A DNA stretch of 64,000 bases, from assembly GCA_009841075.1 (NCBI GenBank), contig VXMP01000090.1, forward strand, positions 1 through 64,000, given 5' to 3'. The stretch comes from Acidimicrobiia bacterium. GTDB taxonomy: Bacteria; Actinomycetota; Acidimicrobiia; Spongiisociales; Spongiisociaceae. The notes below the pieces were generated by a model. That model ran no database searches, was not told the DNA's origin, and saw only the letters and a program-made list of their open reading frames with translations. The translations under genes were made by a program, and so were the position numbers. Positions 61,490 through 64,000 of this stretch are shown here, in pieces; position 1 is the first letter of the stretch; each line of letters begins with the position of its first letter.

Positions 61490-62019
61490 TCGATGAACGG
61501 GATCAAGAGTTCGATAAGCCTTCCCCTCCTCCCGAACCTTCGTCCTCCGCTCCGGTGGGTGATATCCATAACCTGATCGCGGAGCTGGTTTTGGCGCTGA
61601 ACGAGGCCAAGACCATTCCCGGGGCGAACCGGGTGCTGATCGATCGGGACCAGATGATGGGCGTTATCGAGCTGTTGCAGGAACGGTTACCCGAGGAGAT
61701 GCGGACCGCCCGCTGGATGGTGCGGGAACGGGAAATATTCATCGACCGCACCAACGAAAAAGCCCGGGAGATTATCAGCCGAGCCCGCAGCGAGGCCGCC
61801 GAAATGGTGGCCAACACCCAAATCATCGCCGAAGCAACCGAAGAGGCCAACATTCTGGTCCGCCGGGCGGAAGACCGATCCCGTCGTATCAGACTGGAGG
61901 CCGAGGACTACGCCGAGGATCGTCTTTCTCGGCTCGAAGACGGGCTGATCCGGGTGCTTGACCAGGTTAGGGCGATGCGGACCGAGCTTCATCAGTCCAC
62001 CCGCCCGCCGGGCCGCTAG
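61486..62019 (+). CDS. Conserved coiled-coil protein between coaD and DUF177 gene
   Basis: ATGA overlap with coaD; ATP-synthase-b-like coiled coil EKAREIISRARSEAAEMVANTQIIAEATEEANILVRRAEDRS. Confidence 0.65.
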   Translation: MIDERDQEFDKPSPPPEPSSSAPVGDIHNLIAELVLALNEAKTIPGANRVLIDRDQMMGVIELLQERLPEEMRTARWMVREREIFIDRTNEKAREIISRARSEAAEMVANTQIIAEATEEANILVRRAEDRSRRIRLEAEDYAEDRLSRLEDGLIRVLDQVRAMRTELHQSTRPPGR

Positions 62020-62044
62020 AGCCTCCCTCTCTACCTGGTTGACC

Positions 62045-62590
62045 ATGCGTTCCTCCAACCCTTTTGTAATCGGCGTCAACGGCCTGCTCGGACGAACCGG
62101 GGTGACCCGTTCGGTTACGGTTATCGGGCCGATGGAGGTGGATCTGGCCCGGGTGGAGGGCTGCGGACCGGTCACGGCGGATCTGATCATCGAGGCCACG
62201 GTGGGGGGACTGTTGGTGCGGGGAGAGGCCCGGGCCGATCTGATACTAAAATGCAACCGATGCCTCCGAGCGGTTGATTTTCGTTCGGCTTCCCCGGTCA
62301 GCCAGGTTTACGGAGACCGGCCGGACGACCAGATAGGAGGCATAGATGACGAGGGAAATATCGACCTTTCCTTGGTCATCCATGATGAGTTGTGCCTGTC
62401 GGTTCCGCTGCTAACGCTATGCTCTGAGTTCTGCCGGGGAATATGCCCGATGTGCGGGGTTGACCTCAACGAAGGTACCTGCCCGGGGCATGCGGAGACC
62501 ACCGAGTCTCCGTTCGCCGCGTTGGAAGCCTGGTTAGGAGCTTCCCTGGACCTGGCGGAATCAACCGAAATCGGATCTTCTTCAAGCTAA
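62045..62590 (+). CDS. DUF177/YceD family protein
   Basis: LKCNRCLRAVDF...LCSEFCRGICPMCGVDLNEGTC, directly upstream of rpmF. Confidence 0.88.
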   Translation: MRSSNPFVIGVNGLLGRTGVTRSVTVIGPMEVDLARVEGCGPVTADLIIEATVGGLLVRGEARADLILKCNRCLRAVDFRSASPVSQVYGDRPDDQIGGIDDEGNIDLSLVIHDELCLSVPLLTLCSEFCRGICPMCGVDLNEGTCPGHAETTESPFAALEAWLGASLDLAESTEIGSSSS

Positions 62591-62605
62591 TAAAAGGGGT
62601 TTGTC

Positions 62606-62797
62606 ATGGCCGTACCCAAAAAGAGAATGTCGCGTTCCCGTACCCGCCGTAGAAAGGCGGAGGCGATGAAGATGCGCCCGGTACGTACCGGTCGGTGTAG
62701 TCGGTGCGGAGGCCCCAAGCTTCCCCATCGCGCCTGCACCGGACCGGGGGGTTGCGGTACCTATCGCAACCGCCAGGTGGTCGAGACCGTTTCTTGA
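62606..62797 (+). CDS. rpmF: 50S ribosomal protein L32 (zinc-binding form)
   Basis: AVPKKRMSRSRTRRRKAEAM...CSRCGGPKLPHRACTGPGGCGTY. Confidence 0.93.
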   Translation: MAVPKKRMSRSRTRRRKAEAMKMRPVRTGRCSRCGGPKLPHRACTGPGGCGTYRNRQVVETVS

Positions 62798-62843
62798 TCC
62801 TGACGCCGGATAGGTTGGCGGACTACCGCCTGAGGAGTGGGGT

Positions 62844-63824
62844 TTGGCGCGGGTAGCCCTCGATGTGATGGGAACGGACCGTGGCCCCTCCGAAATAGTG
62901 GCCGGGGCGATCATGGCGGCCCAGGCCGGACACGAGCTGGTGTTGGTGGGGGATCAGGAGGTGATCGGGCCGGAGTTGGCCAAGGCCGGATCCGACCTGG
63001 AGATCGTCCATGCCCCGGATGTGGTGGAGATGGGAGATGATCCGGGCCGGGCCGTGCGGGACAAACCCGACTCCTCCATCATGGTGGGTGCCCGATTGGT
63101 GGCTTCCGGCCAGGCCGATTCGCTGGTATCGGCCGGGTCCACCGGTGCGGTGATGACGGCCGGATCAATCATCATCGGGCGCATCGAGGGGATACAGCGG
63201 CCCGCCATCGCCACCCCGATACCCAGGCCGACCGGTATTCCCACCCTGATCCTGGATGCGGGTGCCAACCTGGAGGTAAAACCGGATCATCTGGTCCGGT
63301 TCGCAGTGATGGGGTCGCTGGTGGCCGAGATTGTCTACGGAATGGACTGTCCCCGGGTGGGGCTGCTCAATATCGGTACCGAATCGTCCAAGGGAAGGGA
63401 GGTGGAGCGAACCGCCTACACCCTCTTGCAGGAGGCACCGGTCAAATTTGTCGGCAATGTCGAGGGCGGCGACATCCCGGGCGATGTGGTGGACGTGGTG
63501 GTTACCGACGGCTTCACCGGCAATGTGGTGCTGAAATCGATGGAGGGAACCGCCGGTCTGGTGCTGACCCTGGCCGGAGAGGCCTTCAGTCGTCGACTGC
63601 CCGACCACAGCCGTGAGGTGGTCCAGGCCATAGAGGAGGTTCGCATGACCATCGACCCCGATCTGTGCGCCGGAGGTGCCCACCTCCTCGGCACCAGGGC
63701 GGGGGTGGTGATCGGGCACGGATCCTCGTCCCGCCACGCGGTTTTCAATGCGGTTCAGCTGGCTACCGAGGGCGTTAAGGGGGGGCTTATCGAGCGCATG
63801 GAACGGGGACTGGCCCGTTCATGA
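62844..63824 (+). CDS. plsX: Phosphate acyltransferase PlsX
   Basis: VALDVMGTDRGPSEIV...SAGSTGAVM...VVTDGFTGNVVLKSMEG. Confidence 0.94.
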   Translation: MARVALDVMGTDRGPSEIVAGAIMAAQAGHELVLVGDQEVIGPELAKAGSDLEIVHAPDVVEMGDDPGRAVRDKPDSSIMVGARLVASGQADSLVSAGSTGAVMTAGSIIIGRIEGIQRPAIATPIPRPTGIPTLILDAGANLEVKPDHLVRFAVMGSLVAEIVYGMDCPRVGLLNIGTESSKGREVERTAYTLLQEAPVKFVGNVEGGDIPGDVVDVVVTDGFTGNVVLKSMEGTAGLVLTLAGEAFSRRLPDHSREVVQAIEEVRMTIDPDLCAGGAHLLGTRAGVVIGHGSSSRHAVFNAVQLATEGVKGGLIERMERGLARS

Positions 63825-64000
63825 TCCGGTTGGGGGATCTCGAGTCGGCCCTTGGATATCGGTTCCGACAACCAGGCCACCTTATCGAGGCGCTATGCCA
63901 TCGGTCCTGGGCGGCCGATTACGGGGGAGCATCCAACGAACGCCTGGAGTTCCTGGGCGACACCATTCTGCAGATGGTGGTGACCAATTTCATCTACGAA
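63821..64000 (+). CDS. rnc: Ribonuclease III, N-terminal part (truncated by window end)
   Basis: MIRLGDLESALGYRFRQPGHLIEALCHRSWAADYGGASNERLEFLGDTILQMVVTNFIYE; ATGA overlap with plsX. Confidence 0.92.
   Translation, partial: MIRLGDLESALGYRFRQPGHLIEALCHRSWAADYGGASNERLEFLGDTILQMVVTNFIYE

Overview
This is a high-GC, gene-dense chromosomal window. It is probably from an actinobacterium, possibly Acidimicrobiia-like, inferred from WhiB, UPF0182, a DUF2342 metalloprotease, YlbL-like Lon/PDZ, Thr-rich lipoproteins and many GTG/TTG or apparently leaderless starts. Most of it is housekeeping: cimA, trpS, guaA, pcrA, tal, sucCD, purH, folD, menC, icd, mdh, sdhBAC, whiB, tatA, moaE, bioY, ahcY, a BMP-type nucleoside ABC transporter, ppsA, ddl, recG, rsmD, coaD, DUF177-rpmF-plsX-rnc. 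The accessory part is a radC-mod-res (type III-like restriction-modification) block at about 41.9-47.4 kb and a gene-poor, repeat-bearing gap at about 7.7-8.2 kb. The best regulatory find is a candidate transcription attenuator upstream of cimA: an apparently leaderless 10-aa peptide with 5 Ile (MNISIGIIIE), then a hairpin, then an intrinsic terminator. Other leads are a perfect GlxR/CRP-type palindrome at the pcrA promoter, a G9 tract and a low-GC target-recognition segment in the type III methylase gene, a two-copy 37-bp CRISPR-like repeat with a 37-bp spacer, DnaA boxes before a DivIVA-like gene, and several unexplained intergenic dyads. No tRNA or rRNA genes, intact transposases or cas genes were recognised. 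All family calls come from reading the translations; no database search was run.
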